35,788 nucleotides of DNA from a virus. Both the position numbers and the translations under genes were made by a program. This document shows positions 28,801 to 35,020 of this stretch, piece by piece (the stretch's first letter is position 1; the number at the start of each line of letters is the position of its first letter). Below the pieces are notes generated by a model that made no database searches, was not told where the DNA came from, and was given only the letters and a program-made list of their open reading frames with translations. Where the stretch lies: positions 1 through 35,788 of IMG/VR virus record IMGVR_UViG_3300043464_000938; one strand, 5' to 3'.

Positions 28801-30256
28801 CTGTAATCATTCCTAATTCTCGCTCTGCAATTCCCGCCAAATCTGAGGTACTTGCTTTCATTAAATCCATAACCTGAAGCGTCTGGCTTCCTTCTTTTCC
28901 AAGGTTGTTTAGGAGTGCGCTCATTCTTGCAAACTGGAACTTACCAAACATTTGCTCAAGTGCTCTAGCTTTACTTAGAGGATCTAAAGTGTTTAAAGCT
29001 TTTTGCAAATCTAGCAACATTCCAGTTGTATCACCAGTATTTTTTGCAACCATTCCCATTACATCTATGCCAAAGTCTGACATTATACCGACTGTTTGTT
29101 TTGTTGGATTAATAAGAGAAGCTAAACCTGACTTTAATGCGTTTGCACCTTCAGATGCGTTAATTCCACCTTCTCTCATCGCAGTCATATAAAGAGCTAA
29201 GTCTTCAATGCTGCCTCCAAGCTGCTGTATAACTGGACCAGCTTTTGGAATTGCTTCCACTAAGTCATTAAGTGTTGTAGAAGTCTGGTTTTCAACTGCG
29301 TTAAGAAAGTTAATTGATTCTGTAAGTTGCTGTGTGTTTTGCTTAAAAGCTGTTTGAATTGAAAGAGTAGCTTTCATTGCATCTTGTCTATCTACTTCTC
29401 CAAGAATTGCAAGTCTGGTTGTTTCTTCTATGGAACCTAAAAGGTCGTTGCCCATCTTTCCAGTTGCCGCAATATCTGCACCTAGGGCAATCGTATCTTT
29501 AAAAGAAGCTCCCATTGTTTGAGATAAAGATTTTGCTGTTTGAACAACTTCTTCTCTAATTGCTTTCAAGTCTGTTGCAGAAGTTGCAGCTAGTCCACCG
29601 TAAACCTTTGTAAGTCTTACAAGCTCTTGATCTGCTTCTCTAAATGCTTTTCCTGCTGCAGCACCAAACATTGTTAATGGAACTGTAAGTCCAACTGTAA
29701 GCTGACGACCTGCCCACTGAGTATTTTTACCCCAGTTAATTAAAGATCCTGCTCCTTCAGATAGTGCACGATTCATTATCTGAAGTTCCATGCGAGCTAG
29801 CTGTGCGCTATTTTTTACGGCATCCAAACCTCTTGGAATCATAACGTTGTACTGCATTAGGCCTTGAGCATTTCTACCTAAAGGTTGTAGCACTGAGTTT
29901 TGAAGCATTACCTGCTCTTTGGCAAGCTCCCTTATCATTCCCTTTTGAGTTGTAGCATGCTCTCTAAATGTCTGGAAATAGTTCTTAAGCTTTAATCTTC
30001 CAGAGTCTAGGTTTTTACCAAACTTATCTACATCAGAATTAAGGTTTACAAAGTGACTAGAAAACTGTCCGCTTCCAGTTAGTGTATCTCTAAATAAGTT
30101 ATTTGCTAATTTTGTTGAAGCAGATATTGCTCTATTCGATGCAAGAAGTTCTCTTTGTAATTGTTGGAGACTAGAACTAGCCCTGTGTACTTCAGACACA
30201 AGGCTAGACAAGTCGGCTTTGGCGACTATACTGGTTACAATTTGTTCGTCAGCCAC
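19805..30256 (-). CDS. Giant tape measure protein with embedded enzyme-like domains
   Basis: 3483 residues, setting tail length and ejected or channel-forming during DNA entry. It starts with GTG at 30256, overlapping the chaperone stop (TAGTG). Parts: helical N-terminus (1-170); TP901-type core (about 175-490, GRQLTVGLTVPLTMFG, REGGINASEGANALKSGLAS); hydrophobic segment (about 538-570); Gly-rich loops resembling tape-measure motifs (FNIGGDIESFG, LTPREVVFGPAIQ, SDSIPAMLSDGEYV at 2715-2728); HERAH at 1176-1180; a kinase-like region about 1340-1580; a Met/Gly-rich hydrophobic stretch (about 1885-1995); a coiled coil (about 2310-2465); HELGH at 3256-3260 with EGFAD at 3287-3291; and the common ending VPADMLALIHKNEAVIPAN. 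The usual rule of about 0.15 nm per residue would predict about 520 nm, but folded inserts could shorten this. Confidence 0.92.
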   Translation of the reverse strand: MADEQIVTSIVAKADLSSLVSEVHRASSSLQQLQRELLASNRAISASTKLANNLFRDTLTGSGQFSSHFVNLNSDVDKFGKNLDSGRLKLKNYFQTFREHATTQKGMIRELAKEQVMLQNSVLQPLGRNAQGLMQYNVMIPRGLDAVKNSAQLARMELQIMNRALSEGAGSLINWGKNTQWAGRQLTVGLTVPLTMFGAAAGKAFREADQELVRLTKVYGGLAATSATDLKAIREEVVQTAKSLSQTMGASFKDTIALGADIAATGKMGNDLLGSIEETTRLAILGEVDRQDAMKATLSIQTAFKQNTQQLTESINFLNAVENQTSTTLNDLVEAIPKAGPVIQQLGGSIEDLALYMTAMREGGINASEGANALKSGLASLINPTKQTVGIMSDFGIDVMGMVAKNTGDTTGMLLDLQKALNTLDPLSKARALEQMFGKFQFARMSALLNNLGKEGSQTLQVMDLMKASTSDLAGIAERELGMITESASGKYRKAMESLKAELASVGEEFLGVATKLINAASKILNFFTELPTPIKKALTFMAGFTALVGPLIMLTGVLANFFGYITKGIVQLRSFFMKANGWKMLTPEIIAAQKAAEMVENAFYSDAAAAQVLHNALQKLVLDYQNLQAASMKSAVPVNAGVSTVAGNTIVAPAHGRRVVDPNDPYVGDPNTRAMSHIRPRDPNNPATLFGGVPGAIPVNRGISRTPQIYMHDRLPNVEGLTSVKGISTGIVAPEAAKFHALMATLGMQTEQEVANLKKTIAMGGTVSRELLDTFDDILPITQRFADSAATQSALIVQQMRNAEITVDQAKARILALNAQIEADMGSAVSMYAAGRGRTIDLTRAPMMDQPVVDANGQFTLRDLYKKKTNAAVMEEFGRVRGVRTFGAPYSIQTTRMPKFNIGGDIESFGPSKTVVSGPSSVNYDDRLGSVPLGGYVLNQEAAMDPANAPLVAMAPSTYLNDGGNITAALTPREVVFGPAIQRMPELYAAVDAANSGYNFGGQIMNGISGYGKKTDKTPSSKMDERLFKKQYKEYLRFINNPRYEDDLRIRMIMLDAAELAGTAGMPVDEAIKKATSNFDKAKMMSGGSDEEFVKIRIKQVQNLEKKYPKLRVKKAKTAQSSTSNALNYELNNVRDAMMDKNRFPNFVGVKDLIEAVSPTTFKNKDNMPIIQGLHERAHFRRRKDLGYMTSGYMGLAAVLPPGINNIMSRLEGIGLSRDVLNLNAADARENFELALKRTGMDKFATVDDLYAAVQDDGKFKTKSEYESGRVVRATKEQKNFLRMFLEAAAKRQRWLPTRPPRLVMGGYNLGGMIPGGSISRGRSNYGNIAPALRLLAPDKQLKILAKARELSSRGSLGKFADMPVTEYGHQISASTGMSYPVPGVSGLYKVGNKKVFVKGVPNELTAIHEPIGTQITRDLFGIYSPVQTARTVANPLDPSKKTKLLALESDYDPRFANTNVPWDEDTVLRQLANSLLLNNKDLSRANVYGNFNPDVGQAGVLPKASGNTRLAEAHEMNSMEKQAMINLLAVKGGARKDFARDTAPIIAKMSPKKYGRRMKKILEDARPKLLKIINDLPEDLRPPYQAMLKRLDDGIDVDWSKYHAVHANPKYLNAGGPVGGGPIKPGRRAYGRKDGSRRPGNPAARANWEAEQRAQRERDLLAERSRASSRQITGQQALTTGLGREAVRTGTTSFYNPGQVMVNNMIDPFRNSLMMKSRYLEAAFNMTATAATKGATTLAYGLMTSHKHIGKAYQEAAMSLMSTGKKASGMIRNGLDSINNFGTRVVDGGLRFRNAIVQEQNAFAARNYPPGMAPVQGLFGPGMIGQYRDVAEGVQSRKVGVLGRRKTEYLVNNEATGGQSVVMNKAQAQASGVSIPQRANGMSMGAQMGIGMAGSMGGMALMGKEKVGGMSGMTAGMLLMGATSILPMLPYVRILASVKSGASAAKAAITGVTGAGAKAAAVVAQILRFAKAFSLVGAAISAAFAAFKIYQNYKDSQQDASMGLSMTAKAAEQAGIKYFDLNAEMKATIENRKLLSAAGKGGEGLSVGLPGIAMSVKEMKTAKEEGKKLKDFIESLNRSEGFDETLRLVSNQKAQFIAAGMSVEDANKKIYGALANSERSGDTFKLLADKTFAGISDKATAATFAVGNLINTLNKGPGSVDFAKEVGEGFEGLINIFDLTTKSLVGTKDAFGNVIDQFDAYKQVMTDFGKVYGDSLRKPIGEEAYNDLARSNMLLGEITTKADTVEGILAKWTLFSSGFAADLSKIDSDLAVKLASFTTSIQSGITDLADAGGVATTFATVETAMDRLRATINKNSAASQRAANAAQRNSQEELKAIAKKIKLIDEEKNKKLEALRATQDASNYALQLQKLQIEYADAVSRGDMAAANQAKLDIDQLTLNRQADLAQKAIEDAANKAKAPLEKDAQKIQDAADKRSTGAAIAADNAAAAQEIAATLEKYQKQYSDLTVEAINVKLLPPEQQAAAQKEVDRKIFALIKEVQKSGTGNSLLAKTVRDGFGKYFDENGKALKLQQTSVEYNGSTLTEVKTVNKKILDIFTADANSALKQAELITGKVTLKQLRDDVVAALLRYRPNTPEGTAENKVDQPGTAKDYSAQKTLGSAGAQAAKPPTLGGSGEKYTRVNNDGMEETFTVFTYKNKSYVVDSGGNIYKYDYSAQTVIDLDKKPVGKARALGGPVKHFEPGGKVAGPGTATSDSIPAMLSDGEYVFSAKAVDAAGGADVVDGWHKALRRADGGPIASWMKPKSSYNSKNQPTGSPYGRYWGELERLYQQSPLGFDKNGKPIFNNAGKDPWGGTEIPRLPFKGKVANFSDYWHQLAEQPKKFSSPGMGIDKDPMRFAGSGASMGGIGSGAYGLGPLMFANGGLVQGFKFGGFADKFKNLMKFGAKGGIKGFGMGAKSGAAYQAMEETEKFLSLKYGANENASGLEKWGKSVARFGWSALQGGVTGAASGGGLGFVGGSLAGTVEGLIGLVKGGSQFGVKGGKAYDEEKLWKRGDLNGLNDKYFNSDYAPDINKIAKKDLANMSLTSSLKNVATTAGLSAILPYSSMLLRTAADKTAVARQGVRVFDKRLPKFVNDLMELNFIKPTKYLDRVNKTLSEYQEKARATAGEIPEILAGKGVVNLYGPRRYASAMMDDIPTPRELYEFGPKGQLSNMFSAIKDKATAFLYPADRGINYSAQVRLNDNNVRMPIHRSESSPASTLRALLSLYGGKASDIGLIQSRQGTLHSGSPNTLFHELGHRNLNILGGPEAIANRSMSNRNWHGTHEGFADIFQDDAYRLLQGSKNAKLTNRLGAGDTYSTTSGNTILEDMVWRLSGGLGKDRLHQMGTEFLVPYTNMIKDRVPADTLKRLQDMARIEGPNLQSREAVQSLYDMITQNIPKFEYGINSVPADMLALIHKNEAVIPANMNPFNPNATAAATGSVYNINVELNGTNVTAKDVALEIRNEMRLKEMAAGVNRKVGS
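20384..20491 (-). other. Gluzincin-like metallopeptidase signature within the tape measure
   Basis: HELGH (residues 3256-3260) with a hydrophobic run before it (PNTLFHELGHRNL), then EGFADIF at 3287-3293, 27 residues later. HExxH plus ExxAD is the zinc signature of gluzincin peptidases such as the neprilysin (M13) group, where the first Glu of ExxAD is the third zinc ligand. All three expected ligands (His3256, His3260, Glu3287) are present. Seen: motif and spacing. Inferred: protein-cleaving activity in the tail tip or periphery of the host. Confidence 0.5.
25517..26239 (-). other. Kinase-fold-like region within the tape measure
   Basis: About residues 1340-1580. A beta-hairpin with an invariant-like Lys (GLYKVGNKKVFVKG, Lys1400) is followed by acidic residues (NELTAIHEPIGTQI), a hinge-like LLALESDYDPRF and NNKDLSRANV (Asp1483-x4-Asn1488), the same Asp-x4-Asn spacing as in the catalytic loop of PI3/PI4-kinases. 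The pattern resembles the HipA/PI-kinase-like folds found in phage and polymorphic-toxin proteins. This is a weak call from spacing and texture only. Confidence 0.33.
26717..26731 (-). other. Second HExxH motif in the tape measure (HERAH)
   Basis: LHERAHFRRRK at residues 1175-1185. The motif fits HExxH but no clear third ligand could be chosen downstream (Glu in ADARENFE is one candidate) and the surroundings are basic. It may be a degenerate peptidase or chance. Confidence 0.25.
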
Positions 30257-30923
30257 TAATTACTCCTAGAGTATCCTAACCCTGCGCCAATTCCAAATCC
30301 AGCTTTTGCTGCGAAGGGCCCTTGTAAACCAACAACATCATCTGCTGATGCATTTATTCCAAGCGCTCTTCTTTGGATATCTTCAAAGGTAGAACCTTTT
30401 TCTTTTTCTTCTACACCGTCATCTAATTGTATTCCTTTTAGTGACGCTGCAAATTTTCTTTGGTTATGCTCTTTCTCATTCATCGCTGTTATGGTTTGAA
30501 CCAATTCTGGCATTGATAAATTTTCTTCTAATTCCTCGTAATTCTTCCAGTGACCCAGAAGAAAAACTTGTCCTTCTAAAGCGGCTAAATCTAGTTCTGA
30601 CCAGCCAGTACCGCTGCCGCTATTAGGTTTGGGTCGTCCATCTTAATTCCTCCGCAAACTTCAAGGATTCTATTAATTGTTGGAACATCCAATGCATCTT
30701 CTAGCTTGTCAAGATCAGCAACTAGGTCTGGAAGCTGTGTTTCTAGTGCTACTCCACATGCTTCAACCAAAATTCCAAGTGTTGCTGTTTCATCTTCTGC
30801 ATCTTGAACTTTCTTAATTACTTCCATAAACTTTCGTAGTTGCTTGATTGATAATGGCTTGAGCTTTACTTTAGCTCCGCTTTGTAGTTCAATCTCTTCT
30901 ACATCATATACTGTTGTTGCCAA
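30256..30923 (-). CDS. Tail assembly chaperone gpGT, made by -1 frameshift
   Basis: The downstream frame, open from 30642 to the stop at 30256, lies in the -1 frame relative to the upstream gene. Slippage on CCCAAAC (30633-30627) joins 99 residues of gpG to 123 more, giving 222 residues. The fused part reads GTGWSELDLAALEGQVFLLG, then HWKNYEELEENLSMPEL and KEHNQRKFAASLKGIQLDDG, the texture of the T part of tail chaperones in actinophages. The classical role is to wrap the tape measure while the tube polymerises; gpGT and gpG ratio sets its efficiency. It lies immediately before the tape measure as expected. Confidence 0.88.
30591..30923 (-). CDS. Tail assembly chaperone gpG (unshifted product)
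   Basis: A 110-residue acidic, helical protein (MATTVYDVEEIELQSGAKVK ... LEVCGGIKMDDPNLIAAAVL) that ends eleven codons after the slippery site. The start is TTG at 30923, with an excellent AAGGAGG before it; no ATG is available nearby. It is translated at high level and a fraction of ribosomes shift to give gpGT. The promoter at 30952-30980 lies just upstream. Confidence 0.88.
   Translation of the reverse strand: MATTVYDVEEIELQSGAKVKLKPLSIKQLRKFMEVIKKVQDAEDETATLGILVEACGVALETQLPDLVADLDKLEDALDVPTINRILEVCGGIKMDDPNLIAAAVLAGQN
30627..30633 (-). other. Programmed -1 frameshift heptamer
   Basis: C CCA AAC in the gpG frame (XXXYYYZ form). Both tRNAs can re-pair one base back on CCC and AAA. The new frame is then open for 123 codons with chaperone-like sequence. 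No strong downstream pseudoknot was identified by eye; the GC-rich GCGGCAGCGG run shortly after may pause the ribosome. Confidence 0.88.
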
Positions 30924-30951
30924 TTTATCCTCCTTAAGGATCGTCTAAATT

Positions 30952-30980
30952 ATTATAGCATAACCATTATAAGGGTACAA
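30952..30980 (-). promoter_or_regulatory. Promoter for the chaperone/tape-measure operon
   Basis: TTGTAC (30980-30975), 17-base spacer, perfect TATAAT (30957-30952) with extended -10 TGC. It follows directly on the terminator of the major tail protein gene and resets transcription for the long tail operon. Confidence 0.7.
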
Positions 30981-30984
30981 CAGC

Positions 30985-31010
30985 AAAGCCCCCAATTTCT
31001 TGGGGGCTTT
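30985..31010. terminator. Intrinsic terminator after the major tail protein gene
   Basis: AAAGCCCCCAA, 4-base loop, TTGGGGGCTTT: an 11-bp perfect stem with flanking A/T runs, usable in both directions. It is 20 bases beyond the major tail protein stop and very like the terminator after the major capsid gene. Confidence 0.88.
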
Positions 31011-31030
31011 GATATTAATTATTAATATAA

Positions 31031-31792
31031 TTAAACTGTTAGTACACGGTCAATAATCTTACCGTATTCTGAACCAGCGTGAGCTGAGTCACCTGATGGT
31101 AGAAGACGGAATGTTACTGGGAATGTTGTTGCTGCTGTACGAGCCAAAGAGAACTGTGACTGTTCAACAGACAAAACACGACGTGCATAATATACACGCT
31201 CAGTTGCTGATGCTTCTGAAGTTGGAGCCTGTCCAACTGCAATTAGCTGACGCTCTGTTGGAGCTGCACCTAGTGCACCTGCTTCCAAACCTAGTGTGTC
31301 AACTGCTGATGTACCTGTTCCATCTGATGTAAGTGTTGATCCCTTTTGACCAAATACTGCAAGAACGTTCTCTAGAGTACCTTCTGCCATTTCTGTTGAG
31401 ATTTGAACCATCATCGCAGACTTGAAAAGCTTAGCTGTATCTAGCAACTGGTCAACAGTTACTGAGTCGAATGTTGGCTGGTAGCTGATCTGAAGACCGT
31501 TATTTGTGTAACCTACGTTGCGGTAAGCTCCACCGATTGCTGGTGTTGACTCTGACGGTGATGATGTCTGAGTAGCACCCTTTGTTGTTAAAACTTTATT
31601 TAGTGTTGTAGTATAAGACTCTCCTGTTGAGAATGCTGGTACAAAACGATTTTTGTTTGCAACGAAAGCGTTTGCTTCGCCTGCGTCCATGCTTGGATCG
31701 TAACCAGATACTGTTGAATCTTCTACTGACAAGAATAGCGGTGATGCACCAACAAGAATGTTTCTTGCGTCACCTGTATTTTGATATGCCAT
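31031..31792 (-). CDS. Major tail (tube) protein
   Basis: A 253-residue protein expected to polymerise into the tail tube. It begins MAYQNTGDARNILVGASPLF and contains Ser/Thr/Gly-rich beta strands (LQISYQPTFDSVTVDQLLDT, TTFPVTFRLLPSGDSAHAGS, EYGKIIDRVLTV), the style of siphovirus tube proteins, which belong to a beta-sandwich fold. Synteny supports this: it lies between the tail terminator and the chaperone genes. ATG 31792 has CAGGAGG before it. Codon choice is noticeably richer in G/C-ending codons than the surrounding genes, as for the capsid gene, in line with very high expression. A dedicated promoter and terminator flank it. Confidence 0.85.
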   Translation of the reverse strand: MAYQNTGDARNILVGASPLFLSVEDSTVSGYDPSMDAGEANAFVANKNRFVPAFSTGESYTTTLNKVLTTKGATQTSSPSESTPAIGGAYRNVGYTNNGLQISYQPTFDSVTVDQLLDTAKLFKSAMMVQISTEMAEGTLENVLAVFGQKGSTLTSDGTGTSAVDTLGLEAGALGAAPTERQLIAVGQAPTSEASATERVYYARRVLSVEQSQFSLARTAATTFPVTFRLLPSGDSAHAGSEYGKIIDRVLTV

Positions 31793-31863
31793 GTTGTATT
31801 GCCTCCTGATTTCATGAAATTAATATATATATTTTGGCTGGCTAGGCCCTTTCCTCTGTTCTA

Positions 31864-31892
31864 ATTTTACTCTACTAGCTTGCAAAAGGCAA
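31864..31892 (-). promoter_or_regulatory. Candidate promoter for the major tail protein gene
   Basis: TTGCCT (31892-31887), 17-base spacer, TAAAAT (31869-31864), in the 101-base gap before the major tail protein gene. There is no TGN element. The leader would be about 65 bases and contains the AGGAGG site. Confidence 0.45.
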
Positions 31893-31893
31893 A

Positions 31894-32403
31894 CTAGGCA
31901 AATCTGCCTTTGCCATCTAATATTCTTGAGTACTTTACTTCCAATACCACATCTGCTGCATAGAATCCTTGTATTTCTTCTGATGGGGCTGTAGCTGATA
32001 TATCTGCTACTTGAATGCTATGGAACTTGAATTTATCTGATAATCCCGCCCACTTATTAACATCTCTTGCAGACTCATCCATTCTTCTAAACTCATCAGT
32101 TAGGAAGTTTCTCATCTCAACTATATCTAGGATCTCTGGTGAATATAGCGTTAACAGGATTTGCTCGCAGCATATCATCCAGTTATTCTCATATGACATA
32201 CCTACCTTGTCATAGACTATATGCTTCTTGCCGCTCAAAAATTGATTCATTTCTGGCTGTTGCTGAACTGGGACTATTGGCACAAGTGCCTCGCCTAGGT
32301 TATCTGAATAATAATCATTTTCATCAAATATGCCTAGCCATGTAAGTCTGTTCCATAAGAACTTTCTTATTTCAAACATTGAATCTAATTTGTAATTAGC
32401 CAT
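31894..32403 (-). CDS. Tail terminator candidate
   Basis: A 169-residue protein in the tail-terminator position, just before the major tail protein gene. It has an N-terminal helix (MFEIRKFLWNRLTWLGIF), an alpha/beta middle (GKKHIVYDKVGMSYENNWMI, CCEQILLTLYSPEILDIVEM) and a C-terminal strand pair (GFYAADVVLEVKYSRIL), matching the gpU-like alpha/beta fold expected for this slot. The start overlaps the preceding gene by eight bases. No catalytic motif. The name is from position and secondary-structure pattern. Confidence 0.6.
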   Translation of the reverse strand: MANYKLDSMFEIRKFLWNRLTWLGIFDENDYYSDNLGEALVPIVPVQQQPEMNQFLSGKKHIVYDKVGMSYENNWMICCEQILLTLYSPEILDIVEMRNFLTDEFRRMDESARDVNKWAGLSDKFKFHSIQVADISATAPSEEIQGFYAADVVLEVKYSRILDGKGRFA

Positions 32404-33187
32404 TTACTAACCTCGCAAATGCTGCTGATGTAGCAGCTTCTGCTTCATTTGCCAGCTGATTTGGCGAGAAGCTATATTTAACTGTTTTAACTTGTGCTGG
32501 AACACCTAATGCTCTAGACAATGATGAATTAAATAGTCTTTGGAATCCCGATTTTTTTATTGACATGTTAACTAGATTGCCAGTAAAGAAGTATCTATAT
32601 TGTGCAAAGAATGCATTTTTAGTTGCCGCTCCGCCTGGCTTTCTAACAGTAACTGATTGCCCCTTTGGCATGAATATAGTATATCCATCTATATCAAACA
32701 CAAGTCTTTCTGAAAATCTTGGAGCAATAACTACAGTCTTTCCCTGCTCCATGATTTCAGCCTTTTTTACAAAGACATGTTTATTCTTAGAATTTTCAGA
32801 AGGTACGAAAGATTTGGAATCGGTCAATTCATAATTAAGTTTTAATGATAAGCCATCTGCTGGAAGTTGTTTTAATTTAAACAATCTTGCCTCGTCTTGA
32901 CCTACCCTATCCCACTCATAAACGTGGTGAAAAGATTTTGGAGAAGTTCTTGATTTTGCATCAATATAGTCGCCAAAGTCAACTTGCAATTGATCAAATA
33001 TTACATTTCTAAATGCTGATTGAAATTGAGCATTTGATGCTAGCTTTGCCATTACATTTGTTTTATAGAATAGTGCTGCAGATATCTGTGCTACTGTGCT
33101 GTCTCTTAGAGCACCGCTCACGGGCTTATTAGCCATAAGGTTTACTAATCCGCTTGCTGCTTTAATAGCTAAAATTTCAGATGCCAA
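32396..33187 (-). CDS. Tail completion / head-tail joining protein
   Basis: About 263 residues, in the usual place of HK97 gp10-like tail-completion proteins, though longer than these. It contains a helical N-terminus (EILAIKAASGLVNLMANKPV) and a beta-rich core (VYEWDRVGQDEARLFKLKQL, KTVVIAPRFSERLVFDIDGY, TIFMPKGQSVTVRKPGGAAT). The frame is open further upstream to a TTG at 33241 and an ATG at 33235, but those codons lie in the shadow of the preceding gene and have no ribosome site, whereas TTG 33187 has CGGAGA nine bases before it and gives the usual short overlap. I prefer 33187. Confidence 0.6.
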   Translation of the reverse strand: MASEILAIKAASGLVNLMANKPVSGALRDSTVAQISAALFYKTNVMAKLASNAQFQSAFRNVIFDQLQVDFGDYIDAKSRTSPKSFHHVYEWDRVGQDEARLFKLKQLPADGLSLKLNYELTDSKSFVPSENSKNKHVFVKKAEIMEQGKTVVIAPRFSERLVFDIDGYTIFMPKGQSVTVRKPGGAATKNAFFAQYRYFFTGNLVNMSIKKSGFQRLFNSSLSRALGVPAQVKTVKYSFSPNQLANEAEAATSAAFARLVNG

Positions 33188-33602
33188 TTTGCTGGTTCTC
33201 CGCTCTCTGCAATGATGCGTTATATCCGACGACATTTCCAAAAGGATCTGATATAGGAGTTGTTCCTATTACATCAAACACTGTTGGTGTATCACTTGGA
33301 TAATTTAGCTCGTACCATATAGGCTTACCGCTAGCATCTCTAATATTTTTTATCTTGTCTCTAGGGGTTAGCCGCTCTGCAGTTCTGGTTTCTACATATT
33401 GATTGTTTGAGTACCTATTTGAAAAATTTTGATTGTCGTTTGTTCTATTTCGGCTCTCTGTAATAATTCCTCTAGCGTAGCAGTCTAATGTTTTTATGTA
33501 TGAGAACTCTCTAATAATTGCACCAGTATCTTTATCCTGCTGCTCTTGTTGCCTGTACACATCCATTTTCATGGTCATTAGACCATCTACTGCTTCGAAC
33601 AT
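33177..33602 (-). CDS. Head-closure (stopper) protein candidate
   Basis: A 141-residue protein that fits the gp16/stopper slot after the adaptor. It begins MFEAVDGLMTMKMDVYRQQE and carries beta segments typical of small SH3-like connector proteins (YIKTLDCYARGIITESRNRT, RLTPRDKIKNIRDASGKPIW, TPISDPFGNVVGYNASLQRA). ATG 33602 shares a base with the adaptor stop (TAATG), indicating coupling. The exact family is not decided from sequence alone. Confidence 0.55.
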   Translation of the reverse strand: MFEAVDGLMTMKMDVYRQQEQQDKDTGAIIREFSYIKTLDCYARGIITESRNRTNDNQNFSNRYSNNQYVETRTAERLTPRDKIKNIRDASGKPIWYELNYPSDTPTVFDVIGTTPISDPFGNVVGYNASLQRAENQQIGI

Positions 33603-34585
33603 TACAATAAGACCATTTGAGTTATGACGTAGTCTGAAAGTAGCTTGTCTGCGTAAGATGATCCTGTTCCGCTAAATGCTTCAGATGAATATTCAAAATC
33701 CCAGTCTGTAGTAGATATCTTTTTAATATATCTTTCTCTCCAGATTCTATCTTTGGCAAAGTACATCTTCATTAGCTCTACTGTTGCATCTCGAACTTCA
33801 TTTGGAACATAGTCCCAACCAAATCTAGCATAAACCTTATACGACTGAGTTCTTCTAAATATGTTTGGAGAAGAGTCATTTATTGATGGAGGTACCATAC
33901 CGTTTGCAATGTACACATCGTTATCAAGTATCGCTGATTGGTTTACTCTTATTCCAAACCCGCTTAGAGTGTTTTCTATTACCATGCCTAATGCATTTAC
34001 ATTATTGATTCTATCTATTAATAGCTGATCATTTGCATGCAACGTGTGTAACTGGTTTATCTTAATTGGAAAAGAAAGAGTGTCTGAATCGTTTCCTATT
34101 GTGTAAAAGTTTGAATCGTATAAGTAAAACTTTTGACCAGTATGTCCTTCAATTATATTTCTAGCATATCTTTCTGCCATCTTTAGTTCTTGATAAGTTT
34201 TGTGATTAGGATCATTTGCATCTGACCCAAAACCTAGCTCCTGTGCAGCTTCCTGTATGTCTACATACGGGGTTACAACATCAAGGTATGTGGTATTTGA
34301 GTACGAAGCTGAGTTATATTGCCAGTCCCAAACTAATTTAAACTTTCTATTTCTTGTTGTATACTGAGTTGGAAGGTAAACACTAAAAGAGCCCTGATCA
34401 ACTTCGCTTGCTTCCGCTGTAAGGGTTGCAAGAATTGTTGATGGGCTAATTAGTGGAGAGATAACGGGATCTCCAGTTATGTCGTAAACTTTTACAGTAA
34501 CTGTAGAGCTAGGCGTAATTGCTTCACCTTTTACGTAAAGCTTTGTTGTTGCCGCCGTGCTTGTGTTCTGGTATATCTCTGCCAT
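33602..34585 (-). CDS. Head-tail adaptor with N-terminal beta domain
   Basis: A 327-residue connector. Residues about 1-110 form a beta-sandwich (TVTVKVYDITGDPVISPLIS, YTTRNRKFKLVWDWQYNSAS), followed by a helical adaptor domain like HK97 gp6/SPP1 gp15 (YQELKMAERYARNIIEGHTG, VRDATVELMKMYFAKDRIWR) and an intervening beta domain. The adaptor part binds under the portal. The N-terminal extra domain is longer than in classical adaptors, which are 100-150 residues, and might be exposed on the neck. It is preceded by the SAP-like gene. Confidence 0.65.
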   Translation of the reverse strand: MAEIYQNTSTAATTKLYVKGEAITPSSTVTVKVYDITGDPVISPLISPSTILATLTAEASEVDQGSFSVYLPTQYTTRNRKFKLVWDWQYNSASYSNTTYLDVVTPYVDIQEAAQELGFGSDANDPNHKTYQELKMAERYARNIIEGHTGQKFYLYDSNFYTIGNDSDTLSFPIKINQLHTLHANDQLLIDRINNVNALGMVIENTLSGFGIRVNQSAILDNDVYIANGMVPPSINDSSPNIFRRTQSYKVYARFGWDYVPNEVRDATVELMKMYFAKDRIWRERYIKKISTTDWDFEYSSEAFSGTGSSYADKLLSDYVITQMVLL

Positions 34586-34594
34586 GTGTTAGGC

Positions 34595-34993
34595 TTAGTT
34601 GTAGTACTCCTGTACTTCTCTAGGTGTAGCCAATCTAAACCCTTCCTCCTTATCAAAAATTTCTTGAGCCACATCGGGCTTCATTGCTACGAATGGGTGC
34701 TCTAAGGTAAATGTAAAACCAAGTGCATCATATCTGTAGTTTGGTCGATCCATCTTTACAAGAACCATATCTTCATCAAGCTTTTGATTTGGATCTAGTC
34801 TAGGAAGAATTTCATCTGCATCTTCTTTTGCGTTCTCTATGTTTTTAAGTGTACCTTGGTAAACTGACCAAGTTACTCCTTCTTCTGTTAGGGCTGCAAT
34901 AACATCTGCTTTATTTTTTAGGCCATCAACATCAACTGCGAAGTCCGCTGCTAATGTCTTTAGTTCTTTGACCTTAAGTGTGTCAAATGACAT
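34595..34993 (-). CDS. Small protein with SAP/HeH-like N-terminal motif in the head-tail region
   Basis: A 132-residue acidic protein. Residues 4-36 (LKVKELKTLAADFAVDVDG followed by KNKADVIAALTEEG) match the helix-extended-loop-helix pattern of SAP/HeH/Rho-N motifs, which often bind nucleic acids; such motifs are common in small phage proteins encoded after the major capsid gene. The C-terminal half includes a beta strand pair (GFTFTLEHPFVAMKPDVAQE). ATG 34993 follows AAGGAG well spaced. It is the first gene after the terminator and promoter that follow the capsid gene. A structural head or neck role is likely but unproved. Confidence 0.6.
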   Translation of the reverse strand: MSFDTLKVKELKTLAADFAVDVDGLKNKADVIAALTEEGVTWSVYQGTLKNIENAKEDADEILPRLDPNQKLDEDMVLVKMDRPNYRYDALGFTFTLEHPFVAMKPDVAQEIFDKEEGFRLATPREVQEYYN

Positions 34994-35020
34994 ATATATA
35001 CTCCTTTGGTATGTATATAA

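Noticed and set aside
30256-30513. Stand-alone 85-residue gene beginning at ATG 30513
   Set aside because: No ribosome site precedes it, and the frame is open well upstream as the -1 frameshift product of gpG.
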